Source: Clostridiales bacterium
GTDB lineage: Bacteria > Bacillota > Clostridia > Oscillospirales > Oscillospiraceae
DNA: 64,000 nucleotides
Direction of reading: 5' to 3'
Assembly: GCA_029265405.1 (NCBI GenBank)
Contig: JAJUJI010000001.1
Coordinates: 286,241-350,240, forward strand
Part shown: positions 8,617 to 17,399 of the stretch, one piece after another
Position numbering within the stretch: the first letter of the stretch is position 1
Layout of the letters: each line of letters starts with the position of its first letter
Translations under genes and position numbers: made by a program
Notes under the pieces: generated by a model
Seen by the model: only the letters and a program-made list of their open reading frames with translations
Database searches by the model: none
Told to the model about the DNA's origin: nothing

Positions 8617-8651
8617 GCCGGCCCCTCGCCCGGAAAAGGCGAGGGGCCGGC
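8617..8651 (-). terminator. GC-rich hairpin after citrate synthase
   Basis: A perfect 14-bp stem (8617-8630 with 8638-8651) and a 7-base loop, 18 bases past the citrate synthase stop. The T tract is short (TTTT, offset by six bases), so efficiency is uncertain. Confidence 0.65.
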
Positions 8652-8668
8652 TCATGCTCCGCCGAGGT

Positions 8669-10039
8669 TCATTTCCTTTCCTTCATCGGTATATATTCAT
8701 GGGGCTTGAAGGCAGCCCTGTAGGCCGGCCGTATTATTTTTCCGCCGGTGGTGACCTCCTCTATGCGGTGCGCGCACCAGCCGGTGATGCGGGCTATGGC
8801 AAAGAGGGGGGTGAAAAGCTCGTCGGGTATGCCCAGCATGTTGTATACAAGACCGGAATACATATCCACGTTGGCACACATGGGTATGGAGAGCTTCTTT
8901 CTGTCCGCAAGCAGAGCCAGCCCGAGCCGCTCCACGCGCTCCATGAGCCTGAATTCGTCGCTCCGTCCGTTTTTCTCGGCCATGTCGGCGGCGTATTTTT
9001 TCAAAAGCACCGCTCTTGGGTCTGATATGGTATAGACGGCGTGGCCAAGGCCGTATATCTTGCCGGAACCGTCGCCGGCCTTGCCGTCCAGTATTTTGGC
9101 AAGGAAGGCGCTTATCTCCTCGTCGTCGCCGAAGTCCCTCACGTTTTCGCGGATATGCCTGAACATTTCCATGACCTTGTTGTTAGCTCCGCCGTGGAGG
9201 GGGCCCTTCAGGGAGCCTACCGCTCCGGCGATAGCGCTGTAGGTGTCCGTGCCGCTGGAGGACAGGACGCGGCAGACGAAGGCGGAGTTGTTGCCGCCGC
9301 CGTGCTCGGCGTGGAGTATGAGCATCATGTCCAGCAGCTTGGCCTCCTCGTCGGTATAAGTCTTGTCCGACCGGAGCATGCGCAGAAAATTCTCCGCCAC
9401 GGACAGCTTTTCCTTGGGGTTGTGTATATAGAGAGATTTGCCGTCGTATACGTGGCGCTTTACCGCGTAGGCGTTTGCAACTATCGTCGGGAAACGGGCT
9501 ATCAGCTCAATGGACTGGCGCAGCAGGTTTTCCATGGAGGTGTCGTCCGGATTGCCGTCGTATGAATAAAGGGCGAGCACGCCCCGGCTGAGCTTGTTCA
9601 TCACGTCCCTGCTGGGAGCCTTGAGTATCATATCCTCAAAAAAACCCTGCGGCAGGGCTCGGGCCTTTGAAAGGACGGAGTCAAAAAGCCTGTATTCGTC
9701 GGCATTGGGAAGCTTGCCCATCAAAAGCAGATAGGCCACCTCCTCGAAGCCAAAGCTGTTCTGCTCCTTATGGGCGTTTATTATGTCCTCGACGTCTATG
9801 CCCCGGTAGTACAGCTTCCCGGGAACGGGGGTGCGCTCCCCGTCCTGCACGATGTAGCCCTGTACGCTGCCTATCTTTGTGACGCCGGCTATGACTCCGG
9901 TGCCGTCCTCGTTCCGAAGCCCGCGCTTTACATTATGGTCCTTGTAATGCTCCTCACCAATGACGTATTCATTGCGCATCTGTTCGTACAGAGCATCCAA
10001 ATCTTCCTTCAGCGGATAGAAAGTGTTTTCGTGTCCCAT
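8669..10039 (-). CDS. Citrate synthase
   Basis: A 456-residue GltA/CitZ-type enzyme that condenses oxaloacetate with acetyl-CoA. The active-site signatures are visible: G-G-A-N-N-K-V near residue 277 (first His supplied just before), the G-L-G-H-A-V-Y block with the second His, and N-V-D-M-Y-S-G with the catalytic Asp. It resembles the Si-type fold rather than the isopropylmalate-synthase-like Re enzyme. It is divergent from acn-icd across a 261-base region with facing promoters. With those genes it supplies 2-oxoglutarate for glutamate synthesis from acetyl-CoA made by the acs pathway. 2-Methylcitrate synthase is a less likely alternative. Confidence 0.92.
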   Translation of the reverse strand: MGHENTFYPLKEDLDALYEQMRNEYVIGEEHYKDHNVKRGLRNEDGTGVIAGVTKIGSVQGYIVQDGERTPVPGKLYYRGIDVEDIINAHKEQNSFGFEEVAYLLLMGKLPNADEYRLFDSVLSKARALPQGFFEDMILKAPSRDVMNKLSRGVLALYSYDGNPDDTSMENLLRQSIELIARFPTIVANAYAVKRHVYDGKSLYIHNPKEKLSVAENFLRMLRSDKTYTDEEAKLLDMMLILHAEHGGGNNSAFVCRVLSSSGTDTYSAIAGAVGSLKGPLHGGANNKVMEMFRHIRENVRDFGDDEEISAFLAKILDGKAGDGSGKIYGLGHAVYTISDPRAVLLKKYAADMAEKNGRSDEFRLMERVERLGLALLADRKKLSIPMCANVDMYSGLVYNMLGIPDELFTPLFAIARITGWCAHRIEEVTTGGKIIRPAYRAAFKPHEYIPMKERK

Positions 10040-10075
10040 GAAACGTCATCCTTGTTTATAATGATAATAAATTGC

Positions 10076-10104
10076 ATTATAGCTGAAAAAAGAGAAAAAT
10101 GCAA
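10076..10104 (-). promoter_or_regulatory. Sigma-A promoter of citrate synthase with inverted repeat
   Basis: Minus strand: TTGCAT (10099-10104), 17-base spacer, TATAAT (10076-10081). An inverted repeat with 8-bp arms (10095-10102 with 10108-10115) covers the -35 box and could be an operator; the cognate regulator is unknown. Confidence 0.75.
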
Positions 10105-10192
10105 GACGCATTTTTGATTTATGCAAAACGCGGAGCAGCGGACTTTAAAAAACCGCATATTTTGCAGGAAATATAAAAAGTAATGCAGCCGA

Positions 10193-10221
10193 TTGCCAAA
10201 GGGCGCTGTTGCTGGTATACT
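10193..10221 (+). promoter_or_regulatory. Sigma-A promoter of the aconitase/isocitrate dehydrogenase operon
   Basis: Plus strand: TTGCCA (10193-10198), 17-base spacer, TATACT (10216-10221). It gives a leader of about 70 bases to the aconitase start. Confidence 0.75.
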
Positions 10222-10300
10222 GTCAGAAAAACGCGGGCGCACGCGCGCGTGAATAAAAATGCGCATGGCATGCAAACAGTCAAAAGGAATGGTAGACCGT

Positions 10301-12553
10301 ATGATCACTCTTTATTCAGGGGGAGTATATCTCCAGAACGGAAAGCCGGAGTTTGAGGGCAAAGCCCTTCCCGCGCCGGAGGAAGGCCGGAAAAGGACGC
10401 TCAGCTACGGCATACTGAAGGCTCACAGCCGGTCCGCCTCCGACCGGCTCAATATAAAATTCGACAGCCTCATTTCCCACGACATTACGTATGTGGGCAT
10501 AATACAGACGGCCATGGCCAGCGGGCTTAAGAGATTTCCTGTGCCTTACGTCATGACCAACTGCCACAACAGCCTCTGCGCAGTCGGCGGCACCATCAAC
10601 GCGGACGACCATTCCTTCGGGTACTCGGCTGCTGTCAGGTTCGGCGGCATATACGTTCCCGCAAACGTCGCCGTCATACATCAATACGCGCGGGAGATGA
10701 TGTCCGGCTGCGGCCGGATGATCCTTGGCTCCGACAGCCATACACGCTACGGCGCGCTGGGCACCATGGGCATAGGGGAGGGAGGCCCCGAGATAGTCAG
10801 GCAGCTTTTGGGCGACACCTATGATATTTCCCTGCCGAAGACGGTGCTGGTATATCTAGAGGGGGAGCCGCAAAGGGGAGTGGGCCCCCACGACGTGGCG
10901 ATAGCGCTCTGCGGAGCGGTATACAAAAACGATTTTGTAAAGAACAAGGTTCTGGAATTTGCGGGCCCGGCCCTTAAAAAGCTTCCGATGGACTACCGCA
11001 TAGGCTTAGACGTCATGACCACGGAAACCAAGGCCCTGAGCTCGATCTGGGCGACGGACGAGGCTGTGGAGGAATACTACAGGGCCCACGGCAGGCCGGA
11101 GGATTTCAAACCCCTTAGCCCGGGAAACGGGGCATATTACGATTCCATGATAAGGATAGACCTGTCGAAGCTCGAGCCCATGGCGGCCCTGCCCTTCCAT
11201 CCCTCGGAGGCCTTCACGATAGCCGAGCTGAAGGCAAACGCCGGCGACATACTCCGCGAGGTGGAGCGCCGCTCTGCGGAGGCTCTCGGCAGGGAGCTAA
11301 AGCTCACGGACAAGCTCGCAGGCGGGCGCATTGTTGTCGATCAGGGCGTAATCGCCGGATGCGCGGGAGGTATGTACGACAACATAGCCGAGGCGGCCGC
11401 CATATTGGAAGGCCGCGGGATGCGAAGCGTGGATTTCGCCCTATCCATTTACCCGCCAAGCGTTCCGGTCAATATTGAACTGATAAAGGACGGAGTGCAG
11501 CAGCGCCTGCTGGAAAACGGCGCGCTGTTCAAGCCCTGCTTCTGCGGGCCCTGCTTCGGGGCCGACGAGATACCGGGCAACAACGGCCTTTCAATACGCC
11601 ACACCACCCGCAACTTCCCGAACAGGGAAGGCTCGAAGCCCTCTGAGGGCCAGGCGGCGGGAGTCATACTCATGGACGCCCGCTCCATAGCGGCAACCGC
11701 GGCAAACGGCGGAGTTCTAACCTCCGCCGCCGAGCTGGATTATGAAAAGCCGCCGGCACGCGTCTGCTCCTTCGACGCCGCGCCCTACGAAAGGCGGGTC
11801 TATTTCGGCTTCGGAAAGGCGGACCCCTCGGCTCCGCTGAAGTTCGGCCCCAATATAGTGCCCTGGCCCGAGATACCATCCATGGGAGAAAATCTGCTTA
11901 TCCGTCTTTGCAGCGTTATTCATGACGAGGTAACCACCACCGACGAGCTTATTCCCTCCGGTGAAAGCTCCTCCTACCGCTCCAATCCGCTGAAGCTGGC
12001 CTCGCTGGCCCTGTCCAGGCGCGACCCCGGCTATGTGGAAAGGGCCAGGGCGGTGCAGGAGGAGGAAAGGCTGAGAAGGGAAGGCGGCTATTCCGAAAGC
12101 CTGCTGAGCGCGGCGAAGCTTTTGGGACTGGGAGAGAGCGACTTGAAAAGCGTCCAGCTCGGCTCGGCGATCTTTGCACGCAAGCCGGGCGACGGCTCGG
12201 CCAGGGAGCAGGCGGCCTCATGCCAGCGCGTGCTGGGCGGCTCGGCCAATATCTGCTATGAGTATGCCACCAAGCGCTACCGCTCCAACTGCGTCAACTG
12301 GGGGCTGCTGCCCTTTACCATCGACAGAGCGGTTGATTTCAAATGGGAAACGGGAGACTATATATACATCCCTGGAATCAGGAAGGCCCTGCTTGAAATG
12401 AAGAGCGAGATAGCCGCCCGGGCCGCATCAAAAAACGGCGTCGAGGACATAACCCTGAAGCTCGAGGGGCTGACCGAGGAGGAGCGGGACATACTGCTTG
12501 CCGGCTGCCTCATGAACTGGTATGCGGAGAGACTGAACGATGGCCAGAATTAA
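10301..12553 (+). CDS. Aconitase-family hydratase (probable aconitate hydratase)
   Basis: A 750-residue aconitase-superfamily protein. Fe-S ligands are apparent: one Cys in the I-A-G-C-A-G-G block and two in C-F-C-G-P-C-F-G. S-D-S-H-T-R, G-I-G-E-G-G and the C-terminal swivel-domain residues are also present. The first cysteine block differs from the usual S-C-T-N-S of AcnA/AcnB, so it belongs to a divergent branch like E. coli YbhJ, whose substrate is uncertain. The neighbours argue for citrate/isocitrate isomerisation: divergent citrate synthase and overlapping isocitrate dehydrogenase. The start at 10301 has an AAAGGA site 12 bases upstream; in-frame ATGs at 10259 and 10289 are less well placed. 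Confidence 0.8.
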   Translation: MITLYSGGVYLQNGKPEFEGKALPAPEEGRKRTLSYGILKAHSRSASDRLNIKFDSLISHDITYVGIIQTAMASGLKRFPVPYVMTNCHNSLCAVGGTINADDHSFGYSAAVRFGGIYVPANVAVIHQYAREMMSGCGRMILGSDSHTRYGALGTMGIGEGGPEIVRQLLGDTYDISLPKTVLVYLEGEPQRGVGPHDVAIALCGAVYKNDFVKNKVLEFAGPALKKLPMDYRIGLDVMTTETKALSSIWATDEAVEEYYRAHGRPEDFKPLSPGNGAYYDSMIRIDLSKLEPMAALPFHPSEAFTIAELKANAGDILREVERRSAEALGRELKLTDKLAGGRIVVDQGVIAGCAGGMYDNIAEAAAILEGRGMRSVDFALSIYPPSVPVNIELIKDGVQQRLLENGALFKPCFCGPCFGADEIPGNNGLSIRHTTRNFPNREGSKPSEGQAAGVILMDARSIAATAANGGVLTSAAELDYEKPPARVCSFDAAPYERRVYFGFGKADPSAPLKFGPNIVPWPEIPSMGENLLIRLCSVIHDEVTTTDELIPSGESSSYRSNPLKLASLALSRRDPGYVERARAVQEEERLRREGGYSESLLSAAKLLGLGESDLKSVQLGSAIFARKPGDGSAREQAASCQRVLGGSANICYEYATKRYRSNCVNWGLLPFTIDRAVDFKWETGDYIYIPGIRKALLEMKSEIAARAASKNGVEDITLKLEGLTEEERDILLAGCLMNWYAERLNDGQN

Positions 12554-13745
12554 AATGAACCCCATAGCCGAGATGGACGGGGACGAGATGACCCGCGTCC
12601 TGTGGCGGATGATCAAGGAAGAGCTCATATGCCCCTATGTGGAGCTGAACACGGAATATTACGACCTCGGGCTGAAGAACAGGGACGAAACCGGCGACAG
12701 GGTGACCCTGGAGGCGGCGGAGGCCACAAGGCGGCTGAAGGTGGGAGTAAAATGCGCCACCATAACGCCCGACGCCAAAAGGGCGGAGGAATACGGCCTG
12801 AAGGAACTGTGGAAAAGCCCAAACGCGACCATAAGGGCGGCGCTGGACGGCACGGTTTTCCGCGCGCCTATTCTTACCGAGCGGATTAAGCCCTATGTTC
12901 CGGGCTGGACCAGGCCTATAACCATAGCCAGGCACGCCTATGGCGACGTTTACAAGGCCGCCGAATACCGGGTGCCCGCGGCGGGAAAGGCCGAGCTGGT
13001 GTTCACCTCCGACAAAGGCGAGACCGTAAGGCTGGAAATAGCGAGATTCAAGGGCCCCGGCGTCATACAGGGCATGCACAACATCGACGCTTCCATAGAG
13101 TCCTTTGCCAGGGCCTGCTTTGAATACTCGCTAAGCGCCGGGCAGGATCTATGGTTTAGCGCCAAGGACACCATATCGAAGGTCTACGACGGTGAATTCA
13201 GGGACGTCTTTGAAAGGCTTTATAGGAGCGAGTACGCCGAGAGATTCACGCAAAAGGGGATAAGCTACTTTTATACGCTAATAGACGACGCGGTGTCCCG
13301 GGTGATACGCTCCGAGGGCGGCTTCGTCTGGGCCTGCAAGAACTACGACGGGGACGTAATGAGCGACCTGGTATCCACCGCCTTCGGCTCCCTCGGCATG
13401 ATGACAAGCGTGCTTGTAAGCCCAGACGGCTGCTTTGAATACGAGGCGGCCCACGGGACTGTCCAGCGGCACTACTACCGCTGGCTTAAGGGCGAAAAAA
13501 CCTCCACAAACCCCGTGGCCACCATATTCGCCTGGAGCGGGGCGCTCAGAAAGCGCGGCGAGCTTGACGGCAACGGGGAGCTGGCTTGCTTTGCCGAAAG
13601 GCTTGAGGCGGCCTGCGTCGGGGCCATAAACGACGGGGTCATGACGGAGGATCTGGCAAAGCTATGCTCTGACGGCAAAGTCAGGAGCGTGGATACGGCC
13701 GGCTATATGAAAGAAGTAAGAAGGCGTCTGGACTTAAACGCATAA
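12540..13745 (+). CDS. icd: Isocitrate dehydrogenase (NADP-type)
   Basis: A 401-residue enzyme oxidatively decarboxylating isocitrate to 2-oxoglutarate. The N-terminus M-N-P-I-A-E-M-D-G-D-E-M-T-R is typical of the homodimeric type II NADP enzyme found in eukaryotes and some bacteria. The Y-D-G-D-V-M-S-D metal-binding block and the E-A-A-H-G-T-V-Q-R-H cofactor block follow, with the His/Arg pattern that favours NADP. It overlaps the aconitase gene by 14 bases, implying translational coupling. It completes the oxidative half-cycle that makes glutamate precursors. Confidence 0.93.
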   Translation: MARIKMNPIAEMDGDEMTRVLWRMIKEELICPYVELNTEYYDLGLKNRDETGDRVTLEAAEATRRLKVGVKCATITPDAKRAEEYGLKELWKSPNATIRAALDGTVFRAPILTERIKPYVPGWTRPITIARHAYGDVYKAAEYRVPAAGKAELVFTSDKGETVRLEIARFKGPGVIQGMHNIDASIESFARACFEYSLSAGQDLWFSAKDTISKVYDGEFRDVFERLYRSEYAERFTQKGISYFYTLIDDAVSRVIRSEGGFVWACKNYDGDVMSDLVSTAFGSLGMMTSVLVSPDGCFEYEAAHGTVQRHYYRWLKGEKTSTNPVATIFAWSGALRKRGELDGNGELACFAERLEAACVGAINDGVMTEDLAKLCSDGKVRSVDTAGYMKEVRRRLDLNA

Positions 13746-13749
13746 GGCG

Positions 13750-13783
13750 GGCGCCGGCGCTGCCCTTTGGCATTGCCGGCGCC
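13750..13783. terminator. Hairpin between icd and the convergent unknown gene
   Basis: A 9-bp GC-only stem (13750-13758 with 13775-13783), 4 bases past the icd stop. There is no T tract. A second small hairpin (C-C-C-G-G / C-C-G-G-G) follows. It is probably a shared end region for convergent genes. Confidence 0.4.
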
Positions 13784-13843
13784 GTTGCCGTGCGCCCGGT
13801 TTTGCCGGGGCCGTTATTGCGCCGCGTCTTGGGCGGACAAGGC

Positions 13844-14443
13844 TTACCCGTCTCCGCAGGCCCAGGTCACATAAAGCCCGTATTGCCCGCCCGCCTCCAG
13901 GCCGGAAAGCTGCTCGCCCGTCAGCAGCCCGGCAAGCGCGTTCTTGCCGCCGCCGAGGCTCCAAACAAAAAGTCCTGAGCCCCTGAGCCGCCTTATCAGG
14001 CGGCGTATGAGCTTTCCGCTGCCGGCGCCCTCCGGCGCGGCGCTTGCCGCGGCGGAAGGCGCCGGAGCTTCTTCCGCTTGGGTCAAAAGGGCGTAGATGC
14101 GGACATGGAAATATGCCTTTTCGTTTGCGGGATCAGCCAGCGCTGCCCGCAAGCCGCCGGAAAACGCGACTTGGCCCGCGCTGACGCCTCCGAACGGCTC
14201 CGTCTCCGACCCGTCAGAGGCGCAGCCATATTTCGAACCGTCAATAATGGACGCGGCCTCGGCAGCGCTGTGTGAAAGATACGGCTTTAATATCAGAAGC
14301 GCGGCCGCGGAAAGGACAAAAGCCCAAGCGGCGATTTCACCGGGCCTGATTTTAAAGCTGAATATCTCGGTCCAGCGCCGCCAAAGCCGAATAAGGCTGA
14401 TTTCCCGCTGGCAGCCCTTGCGGTCTGTGATGTAGATCCTCAT
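13844..14443 (-). CDS. Unknown single-pass membrane protein
   Basis: 199 residues starting MRIYITDRKG. A basic cytoplasmic N-terminus (about 35 residues) is followed by one membrane helix (residues ~37-57) and an extracytoplasmic domain with an Ala/Pro/Glu-rich linker near residues 120-140. The end is rich in Gly and Leu. The layout (N-in anchor, linker, small C-terminal domain) recalls SPOR-type cell-envelope proteins, but I cannot assign that domain. I chose ATG 14443 because ATAGGGA lies 9 bases upstream; an ATG at 14452 sits on that site. It is convergent with icd. Confidence 0.6.
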   Translation of the reverse strand: MRIYITDRKGCQREISLIRLWRRWTEIFSFKIRPGEIAAWAFVLSAAALLILKPYLSHSAAEAASIIDGSKYGCASDGSETEPFGGVSAGQVAFSGGLRAALADPANEKAYFHVRIYALLTQAEEAPAPSAAASAAPEGAGSGKLIRRLIRRLRGSGLFVWSLGGGKNALAGLLTGEQLSGLEAGGQYGLYVTWACGDG

Positions 14444-14576
14444 ATCCGGCATTCCCTATAAACATTATTCAATATTAATATTAATGCCGGAGTGCATCGC
14501 AATTTGTCGTAAAATGTCGTTAATATAATAAAATGCGCGTTTTTTGCGCCGGGGCGGTCTGGGCCGCGCGCAGAGG

Positions 14577-14605
14577 TTGACACGTCCGCTCCGGCATGCT
14601 ACCAT
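14577..14605 (+). promoter_or_regulatory. Sigma-A promoter of thymidylate synthase
   Basis: TTGACA (14577-14582), 17-base spacer, TACCAT (14600-14605). It gives a ~40-base leader to the ATG at 14649. Confidence 0.7.
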
Positions 14606-14648
14606 TTAGCGGCGCTCTCGCGCAAGCATGAAAAGGACGGGGGATAGT

Positions 14649-15398
14649 ATGAAGGAGTATCTGGTTCAGGGAGCCTCGCTGCCCGAAGCCTACCATAAGG
14701 CCCTTGTCGTTCTGGAAAGGTACGGGGAATATGCGCCCTGCGCCGATTACGGCACCTCGCAGAAGGAGCTGTCAATGACCATGTATGTGTCCGAGCCCCT
14801 GCGCGAGCCGATGATAAGCAAGCTTTTTATCGGCGGGGCCAGAGAGCTGGAGCAGTACAGGCAGGAAATATTGGACGGGATACTTGATTTTGAGATAGAA
14901 CGGGGCAACTGGGCCTATACCTACCATTCGCGCATGGCCGAGCAGCTTCCCTTTATAGAAAGGGAGCTGAGACGCAACCCTTCCTCGAGAAGAGCGGTAA
15001 TAGACGTGAGGGATTGGAGGCACGACACAGCCGAGGGAAACGAAAATCCGGCCTGCCTTCAGCACTTGCAGTATTTCATCAGAAACGGAAGGCTGGACTG
15101 CAAGGTCCTGTTCCGCTCCAACGACGCCTGCAAGGCGTCTTTTATGAACGCGTTCGCGCTCATCATGCTGCAAAAGCGGCTGGCAGACAGACTGGGCGTT
15201 GAAATGGGCGGCTACTGCCACAGGGCAAACAGCTTCCACTGCTATGAAAGGGATTTCCCGCTGCTCGGAGGCTACGTAAGGCGCATCGAATCGGGGGCGG
15301 ACTCGACCTACGATTACGAGGGCGACTGGAAAGAAATTATGGAGGAAGCTCAGGCTGAAATAGCTCAGGCTGTTGAAAAGCTTAAAAACAACGGATAA
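14649..15398 (+). CDS. thyA: Thymidylate synthase (ThyA superfamily)
   Basis: A 249-residue enzyme that methylates dUMP to dTMP with methylene-tetrahydrofolate. It has the phosphate-binding S-S-R-R-A-V (residues 112-117), the nucleophile Cys136 in N-P-A-C-L-Q, R-S-N-D (156-159) and the conserved Asn of F-M-N-A-F-A (167). It is shorter than E. coli ThyA (264) and has a slightly divergent N-terminus, as in other clostridial copies. A dUMP/dCMP hydroxymethylase function is possible but unlikely. The ATG at 14649 has GGGGGA upstream and a consensus promoter 44 bases away; an ATG at 14628 lacks a site. It is coupled to the next gene through a TAATG overlap. Confidence 0.85.
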   Translation: MKEYLVQGASLPEAYHKALVVLERYGEYAPCADYGTSQKELSMTMYVSEPLREPMISKLFIGGARELEQYRQEILDGILDFEIERGNWAYTYHSRMAEQLPFIERELRRNPSSRRAVIDVRDWRHDTAEGNENPACLQHLQYFIRNGRLDCKVLFRSNDACKASFMNAFALIMLQKRLADRLGVEMGGYCHRANSFHCYERDFPLLGGYVRRIESGADSTYDYEGDWKEIMEEAQAEIAQAVEKLKNNG

Positions 15399-16327
15399 TG
15401 TCTCGGCATGAATTGAAAAACAGACTGCAGGGCACGGCGCTTCTGCTTCTCGCTGCCCTGATATGGGGCTTTGCCTTTGTCGCCCAGAGCATAGGCATGG
15501 ATTATATAGGCCCCTTCACCTTCAGCGCTTCGCGCTCGCTTATAGGCGCGCTGGCGCTTTTGCCCTTCGCCCTCCTGGCAAACAAAAATATCGGGCGGGA
15601 GAATATAGACGGCAAAAAAACTATCGCGGGAGGGCTTGTCTGCGGAGCGATCATATTTGCGGCGACGAACCTCCAGCAGGCGGGGCTAATCGACACCTCG
15701 GCCGGCAAGGCGGGCTTCATAACCTCGTTTTACATCGTGCTGGTGCCCGTGGCCGGCATATTCATGAAAAAGCGCGCGGGCCTTGCCACCTGGGCGGCGG
15801 TTGGCATAGCCGTAGCGGGGCTGTACCTGCTTTGCATAAAGCCGGGAGAGGGCTTCAGACTAGCCAGAGGCGACCTGCTCGTCTTTCTGTGCGCGCTGGT
15901 CTTTACCGCCCACATTGTCGCCGTGGACATATATGCCCCACAGGTAAACGGGATAATGCTCTCCTGCCTTCAGTTTGCCGTAAGCGGCGTTCTTTCTCTG
16001 GCTGCGGCCCTGGTATTCGAGCGGCCCGATCTGCCCTCTATTTGCAGGGCTTGGCTGCCGGTTCTGTATACGGGCGTGCTTTCCAGCGGCGCGGCGTATA
16101 CGTTTCAGATTCTGGGGCAGAGAAGGCTGCCGCCCGCTGCGGCCTCTCTCATGATGAGCCTGGAATCCGTATTTTCCGTTTTGGCCGGCTGGCTGATACT
16201 GAGGCAGAGCCTTTCGGCAAGGGAGCTTGCCGGCTGCGGGCTGATGTTCGCGGCTATCGTTTTGGTGCAGTGCCTCCCCGCCGTGTGCGCCGGAAGGGGC
16301 GTTAAGGCGAAAGAAAAGGACAAATAA
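15398..16327 (+). CDS. EamA/DMT-family transporter
   Basis: A 309-residue membrane protein with ten predicted helices arranged as two EamA repeats. The first starts A-L-I-W-G-F-A-F-V near residue 20, and the second covers residues ~160-295. DMT transporters export amino acids, metabolites or drugs; the substrate cannot be read from sequence. Its start shares one base with the thyA stop (TAATG), so the two are translated together. Transcription ends at the strong hairpin at 16351-16380. Confidence 0.88.
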   Translation: MSRHELKNRLQGTALLLLAALIWGFAFVAQSIGMDYIGPFTFSASRSLIGALALLPFALLANKNIGRENIDGKKTIAGGLVCGAIIFAATNLQQAGLIDTSAGKAGFITSFYIVLVPVAGIFMKKRAGLATWAAVGIAVAGLYLLCIKPGEGFRLARGDLLVFLCALVFTAHIVAVDIYAPQVNGIMLSCLQFAVSGVLSLAAALVFERPDLPSICRAWLPVLYTGVLSSGAAYTFQILGQRRLPPAAASLMMSLESVFSVLAGWLILRQSLSARELAGCGLMFAAIVLVQCLPAVCAGRGVKAKEKDK

Positions 16328-16350
16328 AGCCAAACAAGCGGAACCGTAGA

Positions 16351-16380
16351 GGGGGCGGCGCATGCCGCCCCCCTTCTTTT
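16351..16380 (+). terminator. Rho-independent terminator of the thyA operon
   Basis: A 9-bp GC stem (16351-16359 with 16364-16372), 4-base loop, then TTCTTTT. Confidence 0.88.
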
Positions 16381-16422
16381 AGCGCGGCGTTGGCCGGCGC
16401 GCTCGCAAGGACGCGCGCCGCC

Positions 16423-16451
16423 TTGTGCATAAAAGCAAAATGTGCTATTAT
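16423..16451 (+). promoter_or_regulatory. Sigma-A promoter of the HAD phosphatase gene
   Basis: TTGTGC (16423-16428), 17-base spacer, TATTAT (16446-16451), 38 bases before the start codon. Confidence 0.6.
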
Positions 16452-16489
16452 CCTGCTTGACACTGTTCGGATGCGAGAGATGAAAAACC

Positions 16490-17293
16490 ATGAAATACAG
16501 GCTGATAGCCGTCGATATGGACGGCACGCTGCTCAACGGCAATAAGGAGGTCACTCCCAGGACGCGGAGCGCCATGCTGGCCGCCGCCGAAAGAGGCGCA
16601 GCGGTGACGCTGTGCTCGGGAAGGCCCATGCAGGGGCTGGAGAGCTACCTTTACCTTGTAAGCGGAGACGTTCCGGTCGTCACCTACAACGGAGGGGTAG
16701 TGCTTACGGCCCGCGGCAGAAAGGTTCTTTTCAGCAGGACGCTGGAGCCCGCCGCTGCTGTTGAAATAGCGAGGCGGGGCTTAAGCAGGGGCGCCGCGGT
16801 AATAGTATGGGCGGGTGAAAGGCTCTACGTCAGCGAGCTCAGCGGACGGACCGAGGCTTACGGCAGGCTGTCCGGCAGCGAGGGGCTGCTCTTCGGCGAG
16901 GCGTCGCTTGAGGGCATAGCCGAAAAGGGCATAGTTAAAATAATATGGATGGACAGCCCGGAAAGAACGGAGGAGCATCTGGCCTGCGCCGAGTCCGAGC
17001 CGGTGCGGGGCTCACGGGCGGTGGTTTCCGCTCCGCCGCTGCTGGAGTTTATGGACGCCTCTGTTTCAAAAGCGGAGGGGCTCCGGATAGCCGCCGGGTA
17101 TTGCGGCGTGAGCCGTGAGGAGATAATGGCTGTGGGGGACAATTACAACGACCTGGATATGCTTCTCTACGCGGGGCTGGGGGTAGCCATGGGCAACGCG
17201 CCGGAGGCCGTCAGGCGCTCGGCCGCTTTTGTCACCCTGTCAAACGAGGAGGACGGGGTGGCCGAGGCAATAGAGAGATTTATACTGGCATGA
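16490..17293 (+). CDS. Cof-type HAD-IIB sugar-phosphatase
   Basis: 267 residues. HAD motif I D-M-D-G-T-L is at residues 9-14, motif II is at C-S-G-R-P, a conserved Lys follows and motif IV is G-D-N-Y-N-D-L-D-M near residue 205. A large alpha/beta cap (residues ~85-190) places it in the Cof/YbiV group, which dephosphorylates sugar phosphates, FMN or pyridoxal phosphate. The substrate cannot be predicted. It starts with a GAGAGATG site upstream and its own promoter. A disrupted gene follows on the same strand. Confidence 0.88.
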   Translation: MKYRLIAVDMDGTLLNGNKEVTPRTRSAMLAAAERGAAVTLCSGRPMQGLESYLYLVSGDVPVVTYNGGVVLTARGRKVLFSRTLEPAAAVEIARRGLSRGAAVIVWAGERLYVSELSGRTEAYGRLSGSEGLLFGEASLEGIAEKGIVKIIWMDSPERTEEHLACAESEPVRGSRAVVSAPPLLEFMDASVSKAEGLRIAAGYCGVSREEIMAVGDNYNDLDMLLYAGLGVAMGNAPEAVRRSAAFVTLSNEEDGVAEAIERFILA

Positions 17294-17399
17294 GGATGGG
17301 ATTTTATAGGGAGCCGGAAGCTCCGGCGGCCGGAGGCGCCGGAAAGCTCCCGAGGCTGCGACGGAGGGCCGCCGGACCGATGGACAAAGCGGAGGTTTT

